From the NCBI RefSeq assembly GCF_004912155.1, contig NZ_STGX01000002.1, positions 35,091-99,090 of the forward strand: a DNA stretch of 64,000 nt, given 5' to 3'. Below the pieces are notes generated by a model. That model was given only the letters and a program-made list of their open reading frames with translations, did not search any database and was not told where the DNA came from. The DNA comes from Glycomyces paridis (GTDB lineage: Bacteria > Actinomycetota > Actinomycetes > Mycobacteriales > Micromonosporaceae). The position numbers and the translations under genes are program-made. Positions 28,833-36,920 of this stretch are shown here, piece by piece (positions within the stretch are counted from its first letter, which is position 1; every line of letters begins with the position of its first letter).

Positions 28833-29477
28833 TTAGAGGTCGGCGGTGAGGTTGTCGAAGTTCGGACCGTTGGTGCGGCTGCGCTTGAGCTCGTAGAAGC
28901 CCGGCGTCGTGGTCACGGCGTAGACGCCGTCCCACAGCTTCCCGGCGGCCTCGCCCTGCGGGGCGGGGGTGACGACGGGGCCGAAGAGGCCGACCTGCAC
29001 GCCCTCGTCGTTCTCGACGGCGACCACCGGGGTGCCGACGTCGGTGCCGACGAGGCCGATGCCGCGCTGGTGCGAGGCCCGCAGCGCCTCGTCCCACTCC
29101 TCGCTCTTGCCGGCGGCGGCCAGCTCGGCGGGGAGGCCGACGGCCGCGAGCGCCGCCGGGATGTAGACCTCGGGGTCCTTCTCGCCGCCGAGGTGGATGC
29201 GGTTGCCGAGGGCGGTGTAGAGGCGCCCGAGGGTCTCGTTGTCGTACTGCTCGGCGACGGCGGTCGCCACGCGGACGGCCGGGAGGGTGCGCGGCATGAG
29301 CTCGCGGTACTTCTCGGGGAGCTCGTCGAGGTTGGGCTCGTTGAGGACGAAGAGGCTCATGACGTTCCAGCGGACGTCGAGCTCGCGGACCTGGGAGGCC
29401 TCGATGATCCAGCGGGAGGTCATCCACGCCCACGGGCAGGCCGGGTCGAACCAGAAATCTACGGTCTTGTTTGACAT
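28833..29477 (-). CDS. DsbA-family mycothiol-dependent nitroreductase-like protein (Rv2466c type)
   Basis: A 214-residue thioredoxin-fold protein. FWFDPACPWAWMTSRW near the N-terminus and GVGTPVV-like cis-Pro region (VGTDVGTPVVAV) match the Rv2466c family of actinobacterial mycothiol-linked oxidoreductases. The active site reads CPWA: the second cysteine of the mycobacterial CPWC is Ala, implying a one-thiol mechanism using mycothiol. The ATG at 29477 has no ribosome-binding site, but TAGTCT lies 7 nt before it, as in a leaderless mRNA. It is divergent from the AraC regulator (61 nt), which could regulate it; this is inference. Confidence 0.85.
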   Translation of the reverse strand: MSNKTVDFWFDPACPWAWMTSRWIIEASQVRELDVRWNVMSLFVLNEPNLDELPEKYRELMPRTLPAVRVATAVAEQYDNETLGRLYTALGNRIHLGGEKDPEVYIPAALAAVGLPAELAAAGKSEEWDEALRASHQRGIGLVGTDVGTPVVAVENDEGVQVGLFGPVVTPAPQGEAAGKLWDGVYAVTTTPGFYELKRSRTNGPNFDNLTADL

Positions 29478-29538
29478 GGGCCCCAGACTACTTCAGTTTT
29501 GAACTAGTCGACAGTCGGCGCGTGCCCGTTCCGGCGGC

Positions 29539-30492
29539 ATGTTCGAAAGCCACGATGGAATCACGTCAAAACGGATAAACTCGCCGTTGATGCTGGTGAA
29601 TACGCGACAAGATGACATAACGGGCCGCCGTTTCGGCGAGAGCGCCGCGCCCGAGCCGGGTCCCTTCGCGGACGCCGCGGGTCCCGCGGTCGAGATCCTC
29701 ACGCTCGCACGGCTCCGCGCCGACGCCGCCGACCCGGCGCGCCCGTCCCGGCTCGACCGGCACTGCCTGCTCACGCTCACCTCGGGCGCGCTCGAGCACC
29801 GCGTGGACTTCACCGACCACCCGCTCAGACCGGGCCGGTGGCTGTGGGCCAGGCCCGGGCAGGTGCAGCAGTGGGGCGACCTCGCGGGCGCCGAGGGCAC
29901 CGTCGTCCGGTTCACGACCGGGTTCCTCGACCCCGACACCGCGATCGGCGTGTGCGCCGACGACCCGCACGGCCCGGTCCTGCGCGTCCCGCAGGCCGAG
30001 GACCACGCGCTGCTGCGGGCCGCGACCACGCAGCTCCAATGGGAGCACTCGGCCGACCGGCTCCCGCTCGACACACGGCTGCAGGTGGTGCGGCACCTCC
30101 TCGCGGTGCTCGTGCTCCGGGTCGCGAGCCTCCCGGGGACGGACCCGGGCGGCGCCCCGAGCGAGGTCTACCTGGCGTTCCGCGACGCGGTCGAACGCGA
30201 CTTCGCGAACACCCGGCGCCTCGGCGACTACGCCGACGCCCTCGCCTACTCCCCCAGGACCTTGTCGCGGGCGACCCTCGCGGCGGCGGGGGTCCCCGCG
30301 AAGGAGTTCATCGACCGCCGGGTGGTCCTGGAGGCCAAGCGAATGCTCGCCTGCTCGACCGTCCCGGCCGCACGCATCGGCGAACGCCTCGGCTTCACGA
30401 GCGCCACCAACTTCAACAAGTACTTCGCCCAGCGCACGGGAACCACCCCGATCGCCTTCCGAGAGGACGCCCGAACCCCGAAACTCGGCTGA
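29539..30492 (+). CDS. AraC family transcriptional regulator
   Basis: About 317 residues. The C-terminal 100 residues form the double helix-turn-helix (LGDYADALAYSPRTLSRATLAAAGVPAKEFIDRRVVLEAKRMLA, then IGERLGFTSATNFNKYFAQRTG). The N-terminal part looks like an AraC cupin-type ligand domain (PLRPGRWLWARPGQVQQW). The start is uncertain: ATG at 29539 is used, ATG at 29590 is possible. The local sequence up to about 29620 is AT-richer than the gene body. It is divergent from the nitroreductase gene. GAACCCCGAA occurs twice around the stop (30473 and 30491). Confidence 0.85.
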   Translation: MFESHDGITSKRINSPLMLVNTRQDDITGRRFGESAAPEPGPFADAAGPAVEILTLARLRADAADPARPSRLDRHCLLTLTSGALEHRVDFTDHPLRPGRWLWARPGQVQQWGDLAGAEGTVVRFTTGFLDPDTAIGVCADDPHGPVLRVPQAEDHALLRAATTQLQWEHSADRLPLDTRLQVVRHLLAVLVLRVASLPGTDPGGAPSEVYLAFRDAVERDFANTRRLGDYADALAYSPRTLSRATLAAAGVPAKEFIDRRVVLEAKRMLACSTVPAARIGERLGFTSATNFNKYFAQRTGTTPIAFREDARTPKLG

Positions 30493-30515
30493 ACCCCGAA
30501 GGGCACCACAACGAT

Positions 30516-30720
30516 CCACAGGGCCCTCGGGGTTGGGCTCCCGGTTCGCAATGGTGCCCGGCGGGTCCGACACTGCCGCCGGAGGGAGGCCGCGGGGCGG
30601 CGGTGAACTCGCGCACACCGAAAGCCCAAGGAGGCCTTGGGGTTGGCCCCCGGGTTTCAAAGGTGCCCGCGGGGTGCGACAGTTCGGCCGCGGTGGCGGT
30701 GACCCTTTCGGGTCGAGGCT
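30516..30720 (+). repeat. Pair of imperfect direct repeats downstream of araC
   Basis: Two related stretches, about 30516-30590 and 30626-30700, are offset by 110 nt. Shared blocks include GGGGTTGG(G/C), the motif GGTGCCCG(C)GGGG and the following TGCGAC/TCCGAC. Small open frames across them are not convincing as genes. Confidence 0.6.
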
Positions 30721-30729
30721 GCTCGCGTT

Positions 30730-31662
30730 TCAGGAGGCGGCGGCGAAGACCGTTTCGGGCTTGGCCGTGTCGCCGTGCTCGGTCATGACCGCGAGGAGTT
30801 CACCGCCCGCGTCGAGCACCGCGTAGCGGCCTTCGATCCCTGCCGCGTCGAGCGGCTTGCCGTAGGAGAGGGCCTTCGCCTCGGACTCGGTGGCCGTGCG
30901 CACCGGCATGAGCCGCGCCGCGGCCTCGCCCATCGTGAGCGCGCCCAGGGGCTCGCCCGCCTCAGACCGCTCCGCGAGCGTTTCGAGCGTCGCCGCCGCG
31001 CCGAGGTCGAACCCGCCGATCCTGGTGCGGCGCAGCGCGGTTAGGTGCCCGCCGACGCCGAGCGCCTTGCCGAGGTCGCGCGCGATCGCGCGGATGTAGG
31101 TGCCTGAGGAACAGGACACCTCGACGTCGACGTCGACGACCGCGAACCCCTCGGGGTCGCTCGCCTTCCGAATCTCGCGGACCTCGATCGCGGCGATGGT
31201 GATCCGGCGGGCCTTCAGTTCGACCGCCTCGCCCTCGCGCACCCGCTTGTACGCGCGCTTCCCGTCGACCTTCACCGCGCTCACGGCGCTGGGGACCTGG
31301 TCGATCTCGCCGACCATCGCGGCGAGCCCGTCGCGGACGGCGGACTCGGTCAAGGCGGCCACGGCCTCGAGGTCCGCATGATCGGTCACGGTGCCTTCGG
31401 CGTCGTCGGTGACCGTGGCCTGGCCGAGCCGGATCGTCGCGGCGTAGGACTTGTCGAGGCCCGACACGTAGGTGAGCAGCTTCGTGGCCTTGCCTACCGC
31501 CACGATGAGCACGCCCGTCGCCATCGGGTCGAGGGTGCCGCCGTGGCCGACCTTGCGCGTCCCGCAGATGCGGCGCATCCGGGACACCACGCCGTGCGAG
31601 GTGATGCCCTGGGGCTTGTCGACGACGATGAGGCCCGGAACGGGCGTCTGCGGTGTGCTCAC
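30730..31662 (-). CDS. truB: tRNA pseudouridine-55 synthase
   Basis: A 310-residue TruB making pseudouridine 55 in the tRNA T loop. The catalytic block KVGHGGTLDPMATGVL carries the essential Asp, and VDKPQGITSH, LDKSYAATIRLG and SSGTYIRAIARDLG are family motifs. GTG at 31662 fits the conserved N-terminus (PGLIVVDKP); TAGCCT 8 nt before it suggests a very short or absent leader. In most actinobacteria truB follows rbfA directly and is followed by ribF; here MATE and a 37-codon frame intervene and ribF is absent downstream. Confidence 0.95.
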   Translation of the reverse strand: MSTPQTPVPGLIVVDKPQGITSHGVVSRMRRICGTRKVGHGGTLDPMATGVLIVAVGKATKLLTYVSGLDKSYAATIRLGQATVTDDAEGTVTDHADLEAVAALTESAVRDGLAAMVGEIDQVPSAVSAVKVDGKRAYKRVREGEAVELKARRITIAAIEVREIRKASDPEGFAVVDVDVEVSCSSGTYIRAIARDLGKALGVGGHLTALRRTRIGGFDLGAAATLETLAERSEAGEPLGALTMGEAAARLMPVRTATESEAKALSYGKPLDAAGIEGRYAVLDAGGELLAVMTEHGDTAKPETVFAAAS

Positions 31663-31747
31663 GGTCCTAGAGGCTAATCGGGGCCCGACCGCGCTCATGC
31701 GCGCGGGTCGGCCCCGAATCCCTTGGATCCGGCCGGGCCGGTGGCGG

Positions 31748-31861
31748 CTACTGGTGTCGGTCGAGCGACTCCTGGAGTGCTCGCAGGGCCTCCGCCTTCT
31801 CCTCGTCCCATTTATTGGGACGGGCGCGGCGCTTCCGTCGAGTCGAGGCATCAGTCTTCAT
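31748..31861 (-). CDS. Possible 37-residue basic small protein
   Basis: A short frame translating to a highly charged helix: MKTDASTRRKRRARPNKWD followed by an Ala/Glu/Leu-rich helix ending DRHQ. AAGG lies 8 nt before the ATG. It sits in the gap between the MATE gene and truB on the same strand. The basic-then-amphipathic layout suits a nucleic-acid or ribosome-binding peptide, but this could also be chance; no homology is claimed. Confidence 0.42.
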   Translation of the reverse strand: MKTDASTRRKRRARPNKWDEEKAEALRALQESLDRHQ

Positions 31862-31927
31862 GCTGGAGACCTTAACGAAGGTTCAGGAGAATTTCGAGGC
31901 GCAATCCACATGTTGAGAAGGAAAGAT

Positions 31928-33253
31928 TCAGGACCGCTCGGCCCCGGTCACGGCCCAGTCACCGGATCGCAAGCGCCACAGGATGAGTCCGAGCCGCACG
32001 AGCATGAAGACCGCGATGCCCGACCAGATGCCCGCCAGGCCCCAGCCGAAGACGAGCGTGAGCCACGTGAACGGCAGGCCGCTCGCGATCGCGACCACCG
32101 TCATGTTCCGCATGAACTTGAGGTCCCCGGCGCCGATGAGCACGCCGTCGAGCGCGAAGACCACGCCCGCGATCGGCAGCAGGAGCACCAGCCACGGCCA
32201 GATCGCCCCGAGCTGCTCGCGCACGCCCTCGTCGGTCGTGAACAGGCCCGGCAGGACCGGCAGCGAGACGAGCACCGCCACCAGGAACGCCGTGCCGTAG
32301 CCGAGTCCCACGATCGTCAGCCGCTTCGCCGAGGCCTTCGCGACCTCCGGGCGCCCGGCCCCGAGGTCGGCGCCGATGAGCGCCTGCGCCGCGATCGCCA
32401 CCGCGTCCAATGCGAGGAACGCGAACGTCCACAGCTGCATGCCGATCTGGTGCGCGCCCAGCGCCGTCGTGCCGACCCGCGCGGCGACTGCCGCGGCCGA
32501 GAACGTGCTCACCTGGAACGCGACCCCGCGCACCACGAGGTCCCCGTTCGCGACCAGCTGCTTGGACATGAGCGGCCAGTCCACGCCGAGGCTCACCCGC
32601 TCGCGGCGCAGCGCGAGGAGGAACAACGCGCCGGAGATCGCCTGCGCGACCGCGTTGGCCCACGCCGAGCCCACGAGCCCGAGGCCGACGGGGTAGACGA
32701 GGACCGGTGCGAGGATCGCCGAGAGCAGGAACGAGACCGATACGAACCACATGGGGCGCTTGGTGTCCTGGACGGCGCGCATCCAGCCCTGGCCGGCGCC
32801 GGCGATGAGAAGGAAGGGCGCGCCGAGGACGGCGACCCGCAGCCACTCGGCCGCGGCGGCCTCCACCGCCGGGTCGTCGCCCATGAGGCCCGCGACCGGT
32901 CCGGCGAGGAACTGCGCGGCGGCCACGAGGACCAGGCCCGCGGCGAGCGCGAGCCATGTTCCCTGGACGCCTTCGGCGACCGCGCCGGCCCGGTCGCCCG
33001 CGCCGAAGCGGCGGGCGGCGCGGGCGGTGGTGCCGTAGGCGAGGACGGCGCCGATGAGCGGGGCGACGCCCATGATGACGCCGCCGAGCGCGAGCCCGGC
33101 GAGGGGCACCGCGCCGAGGTGGCCGACGACGGCCGTGTCGATGAGGAGGTAGATCGGCTCCGCCGCGAGCACCACCAGGGCGGGGAGCGCCAGCGCGGCG
33201 ATGCGCCGGTAGGAGGCCGGCCGCGGCGGGGCTCCGGGGACGGCCGGGTTCAC
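31928..33253 (-). CDS. MATE family efflux transporter (DinF-like)
   Basis: A 441-residue inner-membrane protein with about twelve hydrophobic helices in two halves, starting ALALPALVVLAAEPIYLLIDTAVVGHLG, a classic MATE first helix with the D in IDTAVVGHLG. Such proteins export cationic drugs or metabolites using Na+ or H+. A dinF-like MATE gene next to rbfA/truB is also found in mycobacteria. The ATG overlaps the rbfA stop by 4 nt (ATGA-type), so it is translationally coupled to rbfA. Confidence 0.93.
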   Translation of the reverse strand: MNPAVPGAPPRPASYRRIAALALPALVVLAAEPIYLLIDTAVVGHLGAVPLAGLALGGVIMGVAPLIGAVLAYGTTARAARRFGAGDRAGAVAEGVQGTWLALAAGLVLVAAAQFLAGPVAGLMGDDPAVEAAAAEWLRVAVLGAPFLLIAGAGQGWMRAVQDTKRPMWFVSVSFLLSAILAPVLVYPVGLGLVGSAWANAVAQAISGALFLLALRRERVSLGVDWPLMSKQLVANGDLVVRGVAFQVSTFSAAAVAARVGTTALGAHQIGMQLWTFAFLALDAVAIAAQALIGADLGAGRPEVAKASAKRLTIVGLGYGTAFLVAVLVSLPVLPGLFTTDEGVREQLGAIWPWLVLLLPIAGVVFALDGVLIGAGDLKFMRNMTVVAIASGLPFTWLTLVFGWGLAGIWSGIAVFMLVRLGLILWRLRSGDWAVTGAERS

Positions 33254-33699
33254 CGGGTCGTGTCTTCCACCGGCTCCTCTTCGTCCTCGTCGACGAGGTA
33301 CGGGTTGGGGTCGCCGGCGTAGGCGGCGCCCTCGGCGATCTTGTGGACCTCGGCGTCGGCCGCGGCGGCCTTGGCGAGGAGTTCCTCGATCCGGTTGGCC
33401 TGGTCGGGGACGGTGTCGGCGACGAAGGCCAGGGACGGGGTGTGGCGCATCCCGAGGGCGCGCCCGACGGTGGTGCGAAGGTGGCCGGTGGCCCGTTCGA
33501 GTCCGGCCGCCGAGGCCTTGACCTGGTCGTCGTCGCCGAGGACGGTGTAGAAGACCGTGGCCTCGCGCAGGTCGGGGGTCATGCGGGCGTCGGTGATGGT
33601 GACCATGCCGACCCGGGGGTCCTTGAGTTTGCGCACCGCCTGGGCGGTCAGCTCCATGACCCGCTTGGACACCTGGGCCCGCTTCGCCGCGTCTGCCAT
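33250..33699 (-). CDS. rbfA: 30S ribosome-binding factor A
   Basis: A 149-residue KH-like fold protein for late 16S rRNA 5'-end maturation and cold adaptation. RVMELTAQAVRKLKDPRVGMVTITDARMTPDLREATVFY is the typical core. A C-terminal acidic tail (DEDEEEP) is present. The ATG at 33699 (MADAAKRAQ) follows GGAGAG; the upstream 34 codons are Arg/Pro-rich noise. It lies 154 nt downstream of ylxP and is coupled to MATE. In the usual order it would follow infB and ylxP directly. Confidence 0.95.
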   Translation of the reverse strand: MADAAKRAQVSKRVMELTAQAVRKLKDPRVGMVTITDARMTPDLREATVFYTVLGDDDQVKASAAGLERATGHLRTTVGRALGMRHTPSLAFVADTVPDQANRIEELLAKAAAADAEVHKIAEGAAYAGDPNPYLVDEDEEEPVEDTTR

Positions 33700-33853
33700 C
33701 GCTCTCCTGCCTTCCACGTTCCGCGCACCTCGGTTCGGGTGCGCCTTGTTCTTCGCCGGTCCGCGGGCGCCGTTGCGCGGTGCGGGCCGCTGCCGCCGCA
33801 CCGCCTCGGGTGCGGGGGCGCCGGCCGCCGCGGGGGCGGCCGGTCGACGGCGG

Positions 33854-34150
33854 TCATTCGTCCTCGGGGCCGAAGATCCGCCGTCTGACGCTGAGCAGTT
33901 CCACTTCGGGGCGCCCGGCGACGTGGTGCTCGCACGTGTCGAGGATCTCCTGCACGTGGTGCAGGTCCCCGGCGACGGCGGCGACGCCGATCGTAGTGCG
34001 TCCGTGAAGTTTCTGGCCGCCGACCTCCGAGACCGCGACCTCGTACTTTCGCAGCGAGGCGCAGATCGGGCGCACGTAGGAGCGCTTGGCCTTCAGGGAG
34101 CGGGAGTCGGACGGGAGGAGCAGGTCGAATTCGACGCAACCGGTGAACAC
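33854..34150 (-). CDS. ylxP: DUF503 (YlxP-like) protein
   Basis: A 98-residue protein covering the DUF503 family end to end: GCVEFDLLLPSDSRSLKAKRSYVRPI with the conserved SLK(A/E)KR motif, then HGRTTIGVAAVAGD. Usually found between infB and rbfA, and linked to ribosome maturation by context. GTG at 34150 is the family start. Here infB is 6 kb away because a plus-strand gene block separates them; ylxP now heads the ylxP-rbfA-MATE part with its own promoter region of 190 nt. Confidence 0.9.
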   Translation of the reverse strand: MFTGCVEFDLLLPSDSRSLKAKRSYVRPICASLRKYEVAVSEVGGQKLHGRTTIGVAAVAGDLHHVQEILDTCEHHVAGRPEVELLSVRRRIFGPEDE

Positions 34151-34340
34151 CGCTCAAGGTTACGCGGCGGCGCCGACTTCACCCAATGCCTTTTCGGGGG
34201 GCGCAGCCGTTTGCGGCGGGTTCGCGGCGATGCTCCCCGAACTCCGGTTTCGCGAGCTGCGTCACGGGTACTGTCACGGTGGGTCGGCTCGCCTGACCGG
34301 CCAGGTGGGCCGCGGGCGGGGCCGAGGGGATGGAGGAGCC

Positions 34341-34865
34341 ATGTCGGCACCGCAGGGCGGATGGGACCGGAACTACGAGGACCCGACGCGGCGGTACCCG
34401 GCCGCGTCCGATCCGGAGGCCGCGCCGCGGCCGTCGGTGGACGCCGGGAAGCTGTGGGCGGGCGGGTTCGGCACGGCGGTGGTGGCGGCCTTGGTGGCGC
34501 TGGTGGGGATTCTGCTGGTGCGCGGGGTCCTGGGCGTCCACATCCTCTCCCCTTCGGACGCGGGCGCGTACGGGGACGTGACGACGACGACCTACGCGTT
34601 CGGGGCGTTCGCGGCGGCGATCCTCGCCACAGGGGTGCTGCACCTGCTCCTGCTGCTGATGCCGCGGCCGATGAGCTTCTTCAACTGGATCATGCTGCTG
34701 GTGATCGCGGTGGGCGTGCTGATCCCGTTCACGGCGGTCGCGGAGGTCGAGTCGCAGATCGCCACGGCCGCGCTCAATCTGGTCATCGGCATCTGCATCA
34801 TGAGCCTGCTCAACTCGGTGGGGGCGATCGCGACGCGGGCGGCCCGCGGGGCGGTCGGCAGGTAG
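34341..34865 (+). CDS. Four-helix membrane protein resembling DUF6069
   Basis: A 174-residue protein with a hydrophilic N-terminus (MSAPQGGWDRNYEDPTRRYP) and four membrane helices, beginning LWAGGFGTAVVAALVALVGILLVRGVLGV. The length and topology resemble the actinobacterial DUF6069 family; function unknown. The ATG follows GGAGGAG. It is the first gene of the plus-strand block inside the split translation operon, divergent from ylxP. Confidence 0.75.
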   Translation: MSAPQGGWDRNYEDPTRRYPAASDPEAAPRPSVDAGKLWAGGFGTAVVAALVALVGILLVRGVLGVHILSPSDAGAYGDVTTTTYAFGAFAAAILATGVLHLLLLLMPRPMSFFNWIMLLVIAVGVLIPFTAVAEVESQIATAALNLVIGICIMSLLNSVGAIATRAARGAVGR

Positions 34866-34935
34866 GGCTGTCCCTACCTCGAAGACTCAGGACGGCCGGG
34901 TCGCGGCGACGCCCCGGCCTTTCTAGTGTTGACGC

Positions 34936-36198
34936 ATGCGTACAACCCTGCGGCAATTGGGCGTCGACACCGGCTACCTGCTCTCGATGTTCTTCATCGC
35001 CTTGCCCTCCTTCATCATCGGCCTCGTGGGCACGCTGCTCGGGGTCGGCACGGCCGTCATCTGGATCGGCGTGCCCATCGCCGCCGCGACGCTGTTCGCC
35101 ATGCGCGGCATGGCGGCCGCGGGCCGGTCGATGCTCCCGGCGGTCCTGCGCCGCGAGCTGCCGCGTCCCAGGTACAAGCGCGCGGCGGAGGACGCCTCGG
35201 CGCTGCGCCGGTTCCTGACGGTGCTCACCGACGGGCAGTCGTGGCTGAACGTGCTGTGGGCGATCGCGGTGCTGCCGGTCGCCATCGCGGGCTTCGCGAT
35301 CACGATCGCCTGGTGGTCGGTGACCGTGGCGGCGCTGCTGTACCCGACGTACACGTGGATCATCGAGGCGGCGACCGGCGACAGCGACGACGGCCTGCAC
35401 TACGCGACGGTGTGGCTGGGCTGGGGCGACTCGTACCTGGCCCGTTCGATCCTGGCGGTGATCGGCGGTCTCATCATGGCGTTGACGCTGATCCCGGTCC
35501 TGCGCGGCATGGCGTTGGCGCAGGGCTACATCGGCAAGGGGATGCTGACTTCCATCAGCGGCTTCCACGAGCGGATCGACCAGTTGGAGGAGTCTCGGAA
35601 CGCGGCCACTTCGGCGGAGGCGGACGCGCTGCGGCGCATCGAGCGCGACATCCACGACGGCCCGCAGCAACGGCTGGTGGGGCTGGGCATGGAGCTGGCC
35701 CGCGTCAAGCGCCAGCTGGCGACCAATCCCGAGGCGGCGCAGGAGACGCTGGAGGCGGCGATCTCGCAGACGCGGGAGACCATCGACGAGCTGCGGTCGC
35801 TCTCGCGCGGCATCGCGCCGCCGATCCTGACCGACCGGGGCCTGGACGCGGCGATGGCGGCGCTCGCGGCGCGCTCGCTGGTGCCGGTGGAGTTGGAGAC
35901 GGACCTGAACGGGCGCTACCGGGCGTCGGTCGAGAGCACCGTGTACTTCGTGACGGCCGAGTGCCTGACGAACATCGCGAAGCACTCGCAGGCGACCAAA
36001 GCGACGGTGTCGGTCGAAGACTGGGGGGATAGGCTGGTGCTCTCGGTCGGCGACAACGGGATCGGGGGCGCGCACGTCTCGAAGGGGCACGGGCTCTCGG
36101 GTCTCACCGACCGGGTCAAGGCCGTCGAGGGCCAGTGGACGATCGACTCCCCCGACGGCGGTCCGACAGTGATCGTCGTGGAGGTTCCGTGCGCGTAG
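34936..36198 (+). CDS. Sensor histidine kinase (NarL-type, membrane sensor domain)
   Basis: A 420-residue two-component kinase. The N-terminal 200 residues form a multi-helix membrane sensor domain with two helix pairs (LLSMFFIALPSFIIGLVGTL... and VLWAIAVLPVAIAGF...). Then come HisKA_3 with the phosphorylated H240 in ERDIHDGPQQR and a HATPase domain with the N box (TAECLTNIAKHS) and G box (DNGIGGA). Its stop overlaps the regulator start by 10 nt, a clear cognate pair. The stimulus is unknown; this sensor layout occurs in Streptomyces-type envelope-stress kinases. Confidence 0.93.
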   Translation: MRTTLRQLGVDTGYLLSMFFIALPSFIIGLVGTLLGVGTAVIWIGVPIAAATLFAMRGMAAAGRSMLPAVLRRELPRPRYKRAAEDASALRRFLTVLTDGQSWLNVLWAIAVLPVAIAGFAITIAWWSVTVAALLYPTYTWIIEAATGDSDDGLHYATVWLGWGDSYLARSILAVIGGLIMALTLIPVLRGMALAQGYIGKGMLTSISGFHERIDQLEESRNAATSAEADALRRIERDIHDGPQQRLVGLGMELARVKRQLATNPEAAQETLEAAISQTRETIDELRSLSRGIAPPILTDRGLDAAMAALAARSLVPVELETDLNGRYRASVESTVYFVTAECLTNIAKHSQATKATVSVEDWGDRLVLSVGDNGIGGAHVSKGHGLSGLTDRVKAVEGQWTIDSPDGGPTVIVVEVPCA

Positions 36199-36836
36199 TC
36201 GTCGCCGATGACGCGGTGCTCATCCGGTCCGGCCTGGTCAGGCTGCTGGAGGAGTTCGGTTGCGAGGTGGTCGCCGAGGTCGGTGACGGGGACGCCCTCG
36301 TGGAGGCCGTCGCCGAACACCGGCCCGACGTGTCGGTGGTGGACGTGCGGATGCCGCCCTCGTTCACCGACGAGGGCCTCAAGGCCGCCACCCGCGCCCG
36401 GGCCCTGGTCCCGGGCGCTCCGGTGCTCATCCTGAGCCAGTACGTGGAGGTGTCCTACGCGGACGACCTCCTGGCGGACGCGAGGGGCGCGGTCGGGTAC
36501 CTGCTCAAGGAGCGGGTGATCGACGTGGACGACTTCATGGACTCCCTCAAGCGCGTCGCCGGCGGCGGCACGGTCTTCGACCCCGAGGTGGTGAGCCAGC
36601 TGATGGTCAGGCGGCGCAAGAACGACCCGGTCGCGACCCTCACCCCGCGTGAGCGGGAGGTGCTGGGGCTCATGGCCGAAGGGCACTCGAACAAGGCGAT
36701 CGGCAAGAAGCTCTTCATCTCCGACGGCGCCGTCGAGAAGCACATCCGCAACATCTTCACGAAGCTCGCGCTCAGCAGCGAGGACGGAGACCACCACCGG
36801 CGGGTGAAGGCGGTCCTCGCGTACCTCCGGTCCTGA
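36189..36836 (+). CDS. NarL/LuxR-family response regulator
   Basis: A 215-residue regulator: receiver domain with D52 as phosphoacceptor (VSVVDVRMPP) and acidic D7/D8, then a C-terminal LuxR helix-turn-helix (LTPREREVLGLMAEGHSNKAIGKKLFISDGAVEKHIRNIFTKL). GTG at 36189 follows GGAGG at 36180-36184 and overlaps the kinase gene end. It is expected to be phosphorylated by the adjacent kinase and to control transcription, possibly of its own block. Confidence 0.94.
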   Translation: MRVVVADDAVLIRSGLVRLLEEFGCEVVAEVGDGDALVEAVAEHRPDVSVVDVRMPPSFTDEGLKAATRARALVPGAPVLILSQYVEVSYADDLLADARGAVGYLLKERVIDVDDFMDSLKRVAGGGTVFDPEVVSQLMVRRRKNDPVATLTPREREVLGLMAEGHSNKAIGKKLFISDGAVEKHIRNIFTKLALSSEDGDHHRRVKAVLAYLRS

Positions 36837-36920
36837 CCCTCCTCGCGCACGGGTACCTTGGGGGCCATTCGATCCCATCCTCATCGTCCGGCCCTCACCA
36901 CCCCGTCTAGCGAGGACGAC

